NCBI RefSeq assembly: GCF_008831285.2
Contig: NC_045139.1
Coordinates: forward strand, 3,418,704-3,482,703
Direction of reading: 5' to 3'
DNA: 64,000 nt
Source of the DNA: Nymphaea colorata
Taxonomy: Eukaryota > Streptophyta > Magnoliopsida > Nymphaeales > Nymphaeaceae
In this document: piece after piece, positions 20,294-31,860 of the stretch
Layout of the letters: every line of letters begins with the position of its first letter
Numbering within the stretch: the stretch's first letter is position 1
The notes under the pieces: generated by a model
The model's input: the letters and a program-made list of their open reading frames with translations, nothing else
Databases searched by the model: none
What the model was told of the DNA's origin: nothing
Made by a program: the position numbers and the translations under genes

Positions 20294-20475
20294 GTTCAAG
20301 TGGACTAGCTACTTGTCTTAAAGGAAATTTGAAATGACCTTAGACAATTATGACATGTTTAAACCATATTTTTTTTAAAAAAGCATGAAAAAAACCTGAT
20401 AAGTTATGGTCGTTTAAAACTAAGAAAAACATGTTTTTAACGCATTTTTTCACGTTCTTTCACGTTTTTTCACTA

Positions 20476-21368
20476 CGAAGAGATAAGGATCGTACAATCC
20501 TACCTAAGGAAAAACGAGAAGTTTCCTGCCACTTTAATGAATTAACATTAAAAAATCATTCCATTGTCATTGTGCAATTAAATTTCTCAAGAAGTTGTAG
20601 TTATCCTATCCTTTTATCATCCAGATCCGATCATATGGTCAGAAACTCCACATCATGTTTCTTTTCTATAGATTTTAAAATTTTTTTGTGTAATGACACT
20701 CTTATGTTGAAGTGGACTGATGAATAACATAGCTTATTGGTCGTTTGATGTGCTGAAAACGAGAAGGAAAAGCTTACCTATTGGGTTCCTAAAATTTTGG
20801 GGGAGAAATTGGGGTTTTTGTGAGGACAAATGAGAGAGAGAGAGAGAGAAATCTACTGATTCAGTGACTTGGTAGTGAATTTTTGGGGGTCTTTTTGGTG
20901 CGCAAACCTTTCCAACAAAGTACGCTTCAAAAACTTATTCCACTCGTCAAATGCCCTGTTCATGGCATTTATTGCCTTAGTTTCACGAAAATATTTCATG
21001 CCTCACGGGAGATAAATTGTTAAAATTGAGAGCTCAAAGCTTCTTTTAAATTCTGAAATGCAACATGCCGCATTATGGAATGGAAATTGAAATTTCTTTT
21101 AGAAAATGAAACTTAAAAAGATGTCAACATCTTATCAAACTTTAAGAGGACTTGTCTTAATAAATTATAAGATAATTGGCTAAGAAGCATCACATGAAAT
21201 GGTCGAAAAAACTAAAAAAATGATAAAAAAAGGAAAATAGCCAGTGGAAGCTGCTCTCGAAAACAAGCCGGCGAGGAAAGTTCCCTGTCCCCTTTCTTCA
21301 TAAATGACTCCATCCACTGTTGTTGCATCTAAGCAGAGCAGGAGTTTTCGACTGAAAAGATAGCATTA
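20476..21368 (+). repeat. 5' flank of TNL-2, duplicate of 3999-4899
   Basis: Aligns throughout with the TNL-1 5' flank, with scattered substitutions and short indels (for example a longer GA run near 20830). It probably carries promoter and leader. Confidence 0.65.
21304..21363 (+). promoter_or_regulatory. Upstream ORF ending just before the TNL-2 start
   Basis: ATG 21304 opens MTPSTVVASKQ as in TNL-1. The ancestral main ATG has become ATA at 21360-21362, and the same G-to-A change creates a TAG stop (21361-21363) for this ORF. The next ATG, at 21369, is five bases downstream and in frame with the TIR. Confidence 0.4.
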
Positions 21369-21877
21369 ATGCAGAGCAATAAGGCAGGGCCTTCTAAGTC
21401 GACCTTACACAGGAATTTCCATGGCCGCTTCGAGTACGATGTCTTCTTGAGCTATCGAGGAGAAGATACCCGCAAGAACTTCGCCGGACTTTTCCGTCAT
21501 ATCCTTGATCAGAAAGGCATACACGCCTTCTTTGACGACTTAGATTTGCAGAAGGGGGAGAAAATTGAGGAGATATTGGATGCAATAAGCAGGTCCAGGT
21601 TCTTGGTTCCCATCTTCTCCCAGAACTATGCTGAATCTAAGTGGTGTCTTAGAGAAGTTGCCAAGATGGTAGAATGTCGTAAGGATGGTGGGCAAGAGAG
21701 GCTTATCGTTCCTGTCTTTTTTGACGTCAATCCGAAGGACGTCCGACACCAGAGCGGCCCATTCAAGGCCGCCTTTTTGAAGCACAAGAAGGAAAGAAGG
21801 GAAGAGGTAGATGGATGGAAGCGCGCGCTGGAATACGTTGGAGGAATTTCCGGCTATGATCTCAAAGCCTACAATGG
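21369..21877 (+). CDS. TNL-2 exon 1: TIR domain
   Basis: 169 codons plus two bases. Intact TIR: YDVFLSYRGEDTR, GIHAFFDDLDL, FLVPIFSQNYAESKWCLREV, VPVFFDVNPKDVRHQ, GGISGYDL. It holds the Glu that is catalytic in plant TIR NADases (RUN1, L6, RPP1, ROQ1). Donor at 21878. Confidence 0.88.
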
Positions 21878-24800
21878 GTGATTCACGCCTCTCTCACCTT
21901 TTCCAATTTTCACTGTTTTAACACCTAATTTTTCCTTTATTCGATACAAATTCTAAAGCAGAGTGTCTGGAAGAGCATTAGGAAGTGATGGATGCATCGG
22001 ATTAGACAGATTAAATACAAATTGCTCAATGCTAAATTTGTTCTGGAAATACAACTGTTATTTTCTATTCTTTCTTTCCGAGAAAGTCCACTAGTTTTCC
22101 ATCCATTCTGTCGGAAGCAAATGTTCACTGTGAGCCACAAATAGTACTGGCATGAAATTATATTTCTATAATTCGATGAATTATAGAAATAATTCATTTA
22201 TTAGGCACGTTACTGAACCCATATGTTCTGCTCCTCATAGTCTTGTGAAGGGTATTTCTAATCATTTTTCAAAAGTTAGACCATTTAGAGAAACTATACT
22301 TTTTGCCAATCCCTTTTTTACCATTATAGGGGTGTTTTACCTTTAATAGCTGTGAGATTTTTTTGGTGAACCTTCCTGGGTTGACTAAGCCTGTGATTCC
22401 CCTGATGAAGTTTTTCTTCCCAAACATAAATCAAGTTACTTTCTTTTAATTTTCTTTTGCAGAAACCAAAGCGAACTTGTCAGTTCAATGGTTGAAAAGA
22501 TTCAGACTGTTTTGGCATCGAAGATGCCCCTTGATCAGGAGGAAGAATATCTTGTTGGTCTTGACCGCCGTATAGAAAAGATGATGGAGCTTATGGACAT
22601 CCAAGTAAAAGACGTCCGGATCATTGGAATCCATGGCGTCGGTGGCGTGGGGAAAACTACACTTGCCAAGGCCATCTATAATAAATGCCATCACAAGTTT
22701 CAGGCGAGTAGCTTCATTGAAAACGTAAGAGAGGTTTACAAATCTAAAGGACCAATGGAGCTCCAAAAGCAGCTTATTCAGGATTTTTCGCATGACAAAC
22801 ATAAAATAAATGAGAATATCTCAAGTAAAGCGGTCGGAATGATTAAACAAAAGGCTAGTAAGAAAACTGTTCTTCTTGTTCTTGATGATGTCGATGATAA
22901 AAATCAGCTCGATGCTTTGGCTGGCAAGAGAGACTGGTTTCATCCAGGAAGTAGAATCATCGTCACTACGAGGCAAGCGGAGATACTTAAATTTGCAGGT
23001 TTGCAGGATGATGCTGTTTATATGGTTGAGGAATTGGATGGGGAAGAATCGCTTCAGCTATTCAAATATCATGCATTTGGAGATCAAGAACCCCAAGAAA
23101 AGTATACCAAGTTATCCAAGGAAGTCGTATCAATTAGCAATGGGCTGCCATTAGTTGTCCAAGTGTTTGGTTCACTTTTTAAGACAGCCGAAACGCCAGA
23201 GGAATGTGACGAGTTGCTGAAAGACTTGAGATCACGTCGTCAAGTTAGCGAAGTTCATGAAAAATTAAGAATATGTTATGATAGTTTAAAATGGAATGAG
23301 CGGTACATCTTCTTGGATATTGCATGCCTTCTTGTCGGCAAAAGTTCAGAGGACGCCATCTATATGTGGGATGGTGACAATCTTTTGCCACACCTAGCTA
23401 TAAGGAGCTTGCAAAATAGGTCCCTTATTAAGATTAACAAGGGAAAGTTTGAAATGCATGACCAAATACGAGACATGGGAAGAGAAATCGTTATGACAGA
23501 AAATCCTTCTCACCCTGAAAAGCGCAGCAGATTATGGTGTGAAGAAGACGTGGTGAAAGCTTTAACCAAGCTTCAGGTAAATTAAGACTTGATCTGATCA
23601 ATTTCTCTTTCTCTAAAGATCATCAGTGATTCGATTTGATATTTATTATTTAGTATTTTTGGTCGATGCACAACTGATTCGTCAGCGAATCGACTGATTC
23701 GATTTATAAACTGTTTTTTCACAACATGGGTCATAGCTCAAAGTAATTTTTATATTTTCAAAACAATTTTTGTTCTTCAAAAGAATATGATCTTCTATCA
23801 GGCAAATCCATTTTTCGAAAGATTGCTCAAAAAGATGTTTTATTCTTTTTATTATTTTCAGTAAGCAGATCTGTAAGTACGTGATGCGGTTTTCAAATTG
23901 CAATTTTTGTAATGCTATGATTGCAATAGAGCATGAATACATGAATTCCTTTACATTAAAAACATTTGGTAAGATAGCAGGATCAAATTGAATACTTGTA
24001 GTATATCTGTTCAGGACTGCTCACGAGAAGTTACCCACAAGACAAAGGCCCGCTTTGTCAAAAGCATACAAGTTCGAGTTATTGAAAAAAACCTTAACGA
24101 AAAATCAAAATGATGTCGACATAAAATAGCAACCTGTCCGTGATCTAGAAATAAAAATAAAATAGTAAATTAGTCATAAATAACAAATTATGATAATAAA
24201 AAATATAATAAATTGTGGCAAAAAAAAATATCGTGCTCTATATTATGAAAAGATCGTTAAAGATAAAATGATAACTTCGTCAATGCAAACAAACTTTAAA
24301 AATAAAGGACAAAGATAGGAAATGGAAAAAGTATTGAGAAGCTTTAATCAATATTAAAAAGGATATCTGCATGGCATTCAAAACACAAATCCATTTTTCA
24401 ATTAGAAAATATATTATCTATATTATGAAAAAAACCATTATTCACTAATTTTAGTAAAGTAAATCGCATATTTCACTATTTTATTTTGGGTGATGCTGAC
24501 ATAAACATGTGAAACTAATTAGGCTATAGTAAAAGAAAATTATTGATTATGACTTTTTTACAAGCTTTTGTCTTGGGGGCGTAGCATAATTGGTTGGCCT
24601 GGAATGATAGATAAAGTAAGATAATTGGTTAGCCTGGAATGATAGATAAAGTAATCGAAAGGGTATGTAAAGAAACTCAATCACTTTTTTTTAATAAAAG
24701 ACGGGATCAACTATAACTTTCTATATGAGAATTGAAACCTAAGCTCTAAATTGATGAATGGAAAAAAGTGCTTGATCAATGCGTTTGCTCTATCTGAGAG

Positions 24801-27800
24801 GTGTAGGTAACACAGAATAAGTTAACTGGAAGACAAGTAAAACAATTTGTTCTGCTATCCTATTTTCCAAGGTTTGATTTGAATTCATTGGGCTTCACCT
24901 TGGAACGTGAGGTTCATATCTGTTCTGCCACTTTTTTTTAGCAACCAAACGGTACCTTGAGTACCTTCGAATGATGAGCTTCGACTCCCTTCCAGTTATA
25001 ATATACTTGCTTTTAGGTGAATTTCTCTAGTCTCACTTTAATGGATCTTCTTCATGAACAAATTGCTGGGGGCGAAAATGTGATCACAAGCAAATATAAT
25101 ATAATTGGTCATGATTCCAGGGAAACAAGATTCAAGGCATCCTTCTCAACTCACGTGAGGAAAGCAAGGCGAAATTGAGCACCGAAGCCTTTGAATTGAT
25201 GTCTGAAATTAGAATACTCTTTATCAACTTGGCCAACTTCAGTTACTGTGAATTTCAGCATCTTCCTGCAAGTTTGAAATGGTTAGAATGGAAAGGTTGT
25301 CCCTTGCCAACTCTTCCACTTGAAAGCAAGTTTAAAAGCATTGTGGTCCTTAACCTTTCTCGAAGTTTTATCAGCCAATTGTGGACTGAAACACCAACAT
25401 GGTCAAGCTCAATACCAAGGAAAGAGGTTTGCGTTTGATCTAATATATGTATAGTAGTTGGCACTCTATGTAATTTTTAATATTCAAGAGTGTTGCTTAT
25501 TGACTAACATTCATAAACCATTTTTGCAGTTGTTTGATGGACTCAAAGTTCTTGACCTCTCCTGTTGTGGATGTCTCAATGCCACTCCCAATTTTGCTAT
25601 GGCACCAAATCTGGAGAAGCTTATACTTGATGAGTGTAACATGTTGAAAGAAGTTGATGACTCCATTGGGTCTCTAAAAAAGTTGGTCTTTCTCAGCATA
25701 AGGGAGTGTGTATCTTTGGAGAAACTACCCAACGAAATATATGGGTTGAGTTCTCTTGTAGTTTTCAACCTTGAAGGATGCAGCACTCTTGTCGCTTTTC
25801 CTCAATTTCTGCCAACAAATTCCACTACTGGCTTTTTGAAACTCGAGCAGCTCATCTTGCGAGATTGCCAAAGCCTTGAAGTTCTACCTGACCTTCTCAA
25901 GTTTCAGTCTTTAAGAAGCCTGCACATAGATGGCTGCCAAGGCCTTGACCACAGAAGGAAACATTTATTTGAGGTTCTCTCTCTACCACTGTCTCTGTGT
26001 TTGTGTGTGTATCTACATGTTTCCTTAAGGGGTTTTTGGCTTTTATGTCTCTGTTGCCAATTCAGGATGTGGCATTTAAAGAATGGGATGAACTCGGCAT
26101 TTCTGGAAGTCGAACACCGTCTTATGAGCAAGAATTTTCTTTCCTACTTCCAGTTGGCTCTATCAATGACCCCTTGCTTTTACAACACTTACAGTGCCAT
26201 GGTTATGGCGATCCATGCGAGAACAGAACCATCAAATTGCACGTTCGTCATGAAGATACGGCAAAACGTGGGGTCCTCTTGGAGACTATGCATGAAGCTC
26301 ACTGTGACAATTCTAAGTATAAGGACGATGTGTATGTTGACTGCTATACAATCAATTTTGGTAGGAATGATAAGATAAATGAGGTCCCAAGAGGCAAAAC
26401 CATAATTATGAAGGTAAAAGCTGCCAACAATTTTGAGCTAACAAAAGTTGACGTCAAAGTTCAAAAAAGAAGCAAGTTTAGAGATGAGAACATGAAGCCA
26501 TTTATCAGCATATCTAGAAGGAATTTTCAGATTGGACTCTCCATATTCTTCGATCTCCATGAAGCAGATAAACTTGATGCCATTGAATATTCAACGAGGA
26601 TGGAGAAACGCATAGATGACATATTGATGCAACTGAATGTCCCATGCGGAGAACAAATGCTGTTTTTTGATTGGATTATTGAAGAACTTATTATCCTTAC
26701 CTTGATTTTTGGTGATATTGATGCTTCATGGTATGAGCAACGGCATGGAACACGGTTGCCACGACAAGAAACTTCAAAGGTAAGTCAGTCATATGGTAGC
26801 TACTCTTGTGAAAATCAAAATTTTTCCGATGCATAACTGTACTGGGCAATACTTTTTGCAGGTTTTAGAGAAAATAAAAGTTGTCAATCTCTCTTATTGT
26901 AAGTTTCTTGTCAAGACACCTGATTTGGCTCGGATCCCAAATTTGGAGGAGTTGATTCTTGACCATTGTGAATGCTTACTTGAAATTGGTGAATCCATTG
27001 GACAACTGAAACGTCTCATCTTGCTGAGCATGGTCGGATGTGCAAATTTAGGTTTTCTCCCCTGTGGAATTTTGCAACTGAATTCCCTTCAACGACTCAG
27101 CCTTCAAGGTTGTTCAAAAATCAAGTTCCTACCTGAAGCAAGCAGGATGAATGTAAGGTTGGAGAGTCTACAGCTGCTCATACTTGATCATTGCACTTCA
27201 TTAACAGAAATACCAGATTATGTTGTTGGGCTCAAGTGCTTACGTTGCCTATCCTTGAAAGGTTGTTCTTTACTTAAACAGATACCTTCTTTCATTGAAA
27301 GTTCGGTGGCCTTAGAGGAGCTCATACTTGACCATTGCACTTCATTAACAGAAATGCCATATTATGTTGGACAACTCAAGTGCCTATGTCGCCTATCCTT
27401 GGAAGGTTGTTCCTCACTTCAACGACTACCTTGTATTTTGCTTTCGGTGGTCTTAAAGGAGCTCATACTTGATCATTGCACTTCACTGACACAAATACCA
27501 GGTTATATTGGAAGACATAATTGCCTACGGCGCCTATCCTTGGAAGGTTGTTCCTCACTTGAACGCCTACCTAGTCCCATGGGAAGGTCGGTAAGAACAT
27601 GCCCACATTGGCTAGGCAACTTGAAGAGGCTAACTAAAATGCAGTCTAAGAACCCTAGGAAATTGGCTTCAGTGCCCGACCTTTCAAACTTGACAGCATT
27701 GGAGGAGTTGAGTGTAGAATTTTGCACGAATCTGGTCGCAATTCCTGGCTTGCAGAACTTAAGATCACTGAAAGTCCTATACATGAATGGCTGTTGGCAT

Positions 27801-28738
27801 CTTGATCTCAATAAGATTTGGTCGCAGTTGAAGGTATTCTTTGCTTCTCTAAAACTGCAGTAGTGATGGCTCTTGTGGTCGGGTGATAGAAGAAAATGCT
27901 GAGATGGGGTGGTCACCTGATGTGCGTTCTATTATAACCCAAGGCCTGGGTACATCAGGTCCACATACCCATGTTGTTGTATTCATACAGTGAGTACTTG
28001 TACTAATTTGGGTATTTTTTAGATTGAAACTGTTTAATTTTACTTGATTTAATTTTTACCAACTCAGTTGTTCATTAATATGTTAAGTTTTTATCTATTA
28101 TCACTTGTTTATTTAATTTTTGTTTTCATTTTGATTTTTTTGGTGTTTATTTTGCATATATATATATATATATATATATATACCCACATTTCTAAAGTTA
28201 CCGTACTTATACTGTACCAAAATAGTACCCATACCATGTGACTTAGATTATGATTACTTCCTACAACAGTGATGCCTCACTAGACAAACTTCTCAGTTTG
28301 TTTCTTGTTTGATTTTATGTTTCTTTTTCAATTTGTAATCTCTTTTTCTTTTCTTTTCTTTTTATCCTCAACAAATCTGTCTTTTAGGTGTTCAAACCTG
28401 TCAGTTTTAATTAGAAAGTCAGCCTTAAGAATGATACTGAATTAAAATGAAAAAGCACAGATGATTCTAGAAGCTAGCCCATGACGAACACGTACATTCA
28501 CGAAGGCAATAGCACGAACGCTATCACCTTGCCAATGTTGCTGACATCCTCATATCTGAAATTTTTAGCTGGGCCTGATCTGAAGGGGCACATGGCATAT
28601 TTTCATGATTTTTTAGCATTGTTTTTATATATATTCTTTTCCCATCTATTTTTTTTCACATAAAAACTTCATAGAAATTTGATGTTAATGGTTATGATCT
28701 GAGGGGTACATGACATATTTCTATGATTTTTTAACATT

Positions 28739-28802
<64 letters not shown>

Positions 28803-29343
28803 TTTTGCTATCTGATTTTTTTAAATAAAAATTTCATATTTCTTTTTTTTATTGAATGTGCTTGCTTTATTGATTACGCAGGAGGCAGCATTTCATGATC
28901 TCCAGGCATTCCGCATTGGTTGCAAAAATCGGAGTGGTGTGAAGACAATATCTCTTCCGTTTCCGAGAGGAGGGCGCTTGAAGAGCGAGCGCCTGCAACT
29001 TGAAAAAATGGGCGTTTTAGTTGAAAGAAAGTCCAAGGAAGAAATAATGGATCATGTTGTCAAAGTCCCAGAAGATGATAGCGTGCTAAATGTTGGCGTA
29101 GCTGTAAGGTCACGTCTCTTTCCACCTGCTGATCGGCCCCAGATGGCGCTACAGTTAAGGGAGGACCTTGAATCCCCATATGCTGGTTACCATTCATACA
29201 CGGCCAGGTTTGGGAAGGACGATGAGATAAATAAGCACTTGAGGCTGGAGCCAACAAGTGCCACTCGAGTCCCAACCCTACACATATCTTGCCAAGACCC
29301 AACGTTCAGGATGGTGCGAGCAAACATATCTTTTCACACTTGA
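21369..29343 (+). CDS. TNL-2: intact TIR-NB-ARC-LRR receptor with two LRR/post-LRR units
   Basis: The one uninterrupted receptor here. Exons 21369-21877, 22463-23576, 25121-25426, 25530-25973, 26066-26779, 26862-27833 and 28882-29343 join to 4521 bases, 1506 residues, with GT-AG introns. TIR about 20-165 with catalytic Glu96 in WCLRE; P-loop about 228-236; LDDVDD about 309-315; GLPL 397-400; MHD 501-503; LRR block 1 about 542-791; internal module 792-1029; LRR block 2 1030-1353; terminal module 1354-1506. Cytoplasmic or nuclear immune receptor by family; no signal peptide. The start is the first in-frame ATG, because the paralogs' ATG reads ATA. Unusually long, and with a second LRR plus module pair, compared with typical ~1000-1200-residue TNLs. 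The effector recognised cannot be told from sequence. Confidence 0.85.
21878..22462 (+). other. TNL-2 intron 1
   Basis: 585 bases, apparently identical to TNL-1 intron 1. Acceptor TTTTGCAG. Confidence 0.8.
22463..23576 (+). CDS. TNL-2 exon 2: NB-ARC domain
   Basis: Continues from exon 1 as G-NQSELVSSMVEKIQ. All NB-ARC motifs intact (see gene entry). Identical in translation to TNL-1 exon 2. Donor CAG|GTAAAT at 23577. Confidence 0.9.
23577..25120 (+). other. TNL-2 intron 2
   Basis: 1544 bases, AT-rich, alignable to TNL-1 intron 2 but diverged after about 23709. A ~30-base phrase around agataattggttagcctgg is locally duplicated (about 24595-24650). No gene inside. Confidence 0.7.
25121..25426 (+). 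CDS. TNL-2 exon 3: LRR block 1, first part
   Basis: 102 codons, phase 0. Begins GNKIQGILLNSREESK and includes SLKWLEWKGCPLPTLP and VVLNLSRSFISQLW. Donor GAG|GTTTGC. The in-frame length shows that TNL-1 carries a one-base insertion here. Confidence 0.85.
25530..25973 (+). CDS. TNL-2 exon 4: LRR block 1, second part
   Basis: 148 codons, phase 0, acceptor TTTTTGCAG. LFDGLKVLDLSCCGCLNATP opens a series of LRRs (NLEKLILDEC, KLVFLSIREC, SLVVFNLEGC). The start is clearly homologous to exon 6 (VLEKIKVVNLSYCKFLVKTP). Confidence 0.85.
26066..26779 (+). CDS. TNL-2 exon 5: internal non-LRR module
   Basis: 238 codons, the same length as in TNL-1. DVAFKEWDELGISGSRTP, FSFLLPVGSINDPLLLQ, YTINFGRNDKINEVPRG and a WYEQRHGTRLPRQ end. 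Sits between the two LRR blocks. Confidence 0.85.
26862..27833 (+). CDS. TNL-2 exon 6: LRR block 2
   Basis: 324 codons of LRRs including three LEELILDHCTSL-type pairs (about 27166, 27310 and 27454). Ends SLKVLYMNGCWHLDLNK before the donor AAG|GTATTC. Confidence 0.85.
27834..28881 (+). other. TNL-2 intron 6
   Basis: 1048 bases with (AT)n at about 28155-28181 and 28740-28800, and an acceptor TTACGCAG ending at 28881. A gatctgaaggggcacatg(g)catat phrase occurs twice (about 28577 and 28698). The small ORFs inside are AT-repeat artefacts. Confidence 0.7.
28882..29343 (+). CDS. TNL-2 exon 7: terminal post-LRR module
   Basis: 153 codons plus TGA. EAAFHDLQAFRIG, ISLPFPRGG, DDSVLNVGVAV, YTARFGKDDEIN and a HISCQDP tail. 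It probably represents the unexpanded family form of this exon. Confidence 0.85.
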   Translation, partial: EAAFHDLQAFRIGCKNRSGVKTISLPFPRGGRLKSERLQLEKMGVLVERKSKEEIMDHVVKVPEDDSVLNVGVAVRSRLFPPADRPQMALQLREDLESPYAGYHSYTARFGKDDEINKHLRLEPTSATRVPTLHISCQDPTFRMVRANISFHT

Positions 29344-30185
29344 ACTTGTTCCATCTATTATTTAAATATTACCATGTCTTTTTTTTTTTAATGACAATGT
29401 GTTAGGTTTATTTGCAATTTTTTCTCTGAAAAATAATATGCTTACTTCTGTCGGGAAATGTTTGATGAGCATCTAAGAAATTAGCGCTCCTATTGTCACA
29501 CCCTTTGAATCCCAAATCAAGATAAAAGAGAAGTGAGCCAAGCTACCTCATTTCCTGCATCTCTGGATGAAAGGCCACCGTGGTACCTTGCCCAGTCTTT
29601 TTTTTTTTGGGGGGGACTTTGTCGTGAAGTTTTAGTTTAATACAAACCATTGATTCTTTTTTCGCTTATATGAAAAGCACATGTAAGTGTCAAAGTTGCC
29701 TAATATATGCATTGATCTTTCCTAAATATGCTTCCGATCTCAAGTTAAAATTAAATCAAAACAAAAAAGGAAAAATCTCATCCTAAGTTGTAGACAAGCT
29801 TGGAATTTTCTCAAGACTTTTTTGCCTCCACCATAGGTCCCGTCATCAGTGCTCATATATGATTTTCTGTTTTTTCTTTTCTGATATAAAAAGAATGAAA
29901 TTGGAATAACTACAACGCAAAACCATTAGAACTCCGAGTCAGCCCAATATTTTGAGTGACGCCAAGGGCTGGATGATGCTTATGGGTCGAAAGAGAAAAC
30001 AATGATATGAGAATCGCGGAAGCAGGGGAAGCCGGTGCTGGAAATGATGACAAGATTGGACGAAGCCATGTGAAGCCAAAAACTAAGTAGAAGAAGAAAG
30101 AAAGGTTGCTTTGCTGGCGACCAAGATATGCAGTAGCATGTCCTTTCCGAGTAATTTTTCATCTTTTTAAAAAGTGAGTAGTTTT
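29344..30185. other. TNL-2 3' flank
   Basis: Aligns with 1332-1846 up to about 30035. No gene. A T- and A-rich stretch precedes the copia LTR. Confidence 0.5.
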
Positions 30186-30639
30186 TGTTGGGAGATTTCC
30201 CTCATGTATACACAAAACGAATTTGCCCTAAACAGGATTATGTTATGTTAAATCATTGAAATAAAATCTTAACTGTAGAGGAAGCGTACCTGAATCTATC
30301 TGAACAAATGGACGATCGAATTGCAGTAGGATCTTCCAGGGTCTTTGCATCGCACGTGAGGTCTCTCTCAGATGGGGAAGAGACAACCCTAGAAACAAAT
30401 GTTTCTTTCAATCACCGCACAACCCCAAGGACCACTACCATTTTATATTAAGAGCAATTACGGATTCAACTCATCAAAGAGTTCGTAATTATATATAGGT
30501 ATCTATACATTATAAAATTACTTCATACCATATAAAATGACGTAATATCCCAAAACGTAATCACTTAAGCGGATATTTACATTAAGACAACCATGAAATT
30601 CCTCATAAACATATGTCGACCCACCAAATGATCATTACA
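30186..30639 (-). repeat. 3' LTR of a truncated copia element
   Basis: On the minus strand it runs from TGTAATGATC to CTCCCAACA (454 bases, TG...CA), directly after a purine-rich ccaagtgagagat tract typical of copia polypurine tracts. Confidence 0.6.
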
Positions 30640-31860
30640 ATCTCTCACTTGGACAAAATATGTCTTTATACAATCAGACATTATACAAAACCTTAGGAGT
30701 TCGTAATTGCTATCTTATTAAACGTCATTTTCACTAATCTCGTCCATGATCATATCAACACAACCAAAGCGGCTTTCGCTATATTAAAATTAGCTAAACC
30801 TTCAATGATCACAAATGTTAACACAATCAATAACATAGATCTTATATGGATGTATAGCATGAAAATTACATGTAATGTGATTACAACATGTCTATTCTCA
30901 ACTGGTCCTACTTTAAAACCTTATGGAGATCAAAAAACACATAAACATAGAATGGAACCAAATAACTTTAAAATTTATTATGCAAAAAACTGAATATGTG
31001 TCCATACATAAGATCAAACAAAATACAAACTCTCACTAAACCAGCACATCACCAAAGGCGACACCCCTATATGAACAACATGTTCGTAAAAGACCTTAGA
31101 TGTTAAACTCTTGCTAAGCGGATCTGCAATCATAGAATTTGTCCCAATATACTCTAAAGACACCTGACCATTCTGTATCCTCTCTTTAATAGCCAAAAAC
31201 TTAATGTCGATGTGCTTCGACTTTGATAAATTGCAGCTGTTATTAGAGTACATGACTGCTGAATTACTGTCACACAATAACCTTAGTGGTCTTTCTACAC
31301 TATTCATAATGCACAGCCCCATGACAAAATTCCACAACCATAAAGCATGATTGGATGTCTCGTAACATGCTATGAATTCTGCTGCCATGGTTGAAGTAGC
31401 TACAAGTGTCTGTTTGACATTTTTCCATGATATAGCTCCTCCAACCAATAGAAATATATAGCCTGAAGTAGACTTGCAACTGTCTTGGCACCCAGCAAAG
31501 TCAGAATCTGAATACCCAATGATCTCCAACTGGTCTGACTTCTTTTATGTGAGCATAAAATTTTTTGTTCTTTGTAAGTACCTCAATACCCTTTTGGTTG
31601 CTTTCCAATGATCCATACATGAATTACTTAAGTATCTGCCTAACATTCCAACGATAAATGCAATGTCCGGACGAGTACAAACCTAAGCTTACGTAAGGCT
31701 TCTCACAACAGACGAATAGGGAACCATTTCCATTTCCTTAGATTCGATTTCACTTTTAGGGCACTGTTTGAAACTAAACTTGTCTTTTTTAACAACTGGA
31801 GTATCTCCTGGTTTACAATCCTTCATGCCATATCGTCTCGCCTTGCCAAATCCCGATTAA
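30640..31860 (-). mobile_element. 5'-truncated copia retrotransposon: RT end and RNase H
   Basis: Minus-strand reading gives degenerate RT/RNase H blocks: RYGMKDCKPGDTPV, TRPDIAFIVGMLGRYLS, then an open 171-codon piece (31014-31529) with YSDSDFAGCQDSCKSTSGYI, LLCDSNSAVMYSNN, HIDIKFLAIKERIQNG and IADPLSKSL. Several stops and frameshifts. It belongs to a copia lineage distinct from the other elements here. No gag, protease or integrase. Confidence 0.8.

Noticed and set aside
19988-20308. Gly/Arg/Glu-rich ORFs across the purine-rich interior of the second hAT-like element
   Set aside because: All three frames are open because the DNA is a GGGAGA-type minisatellite; it is not a protein.
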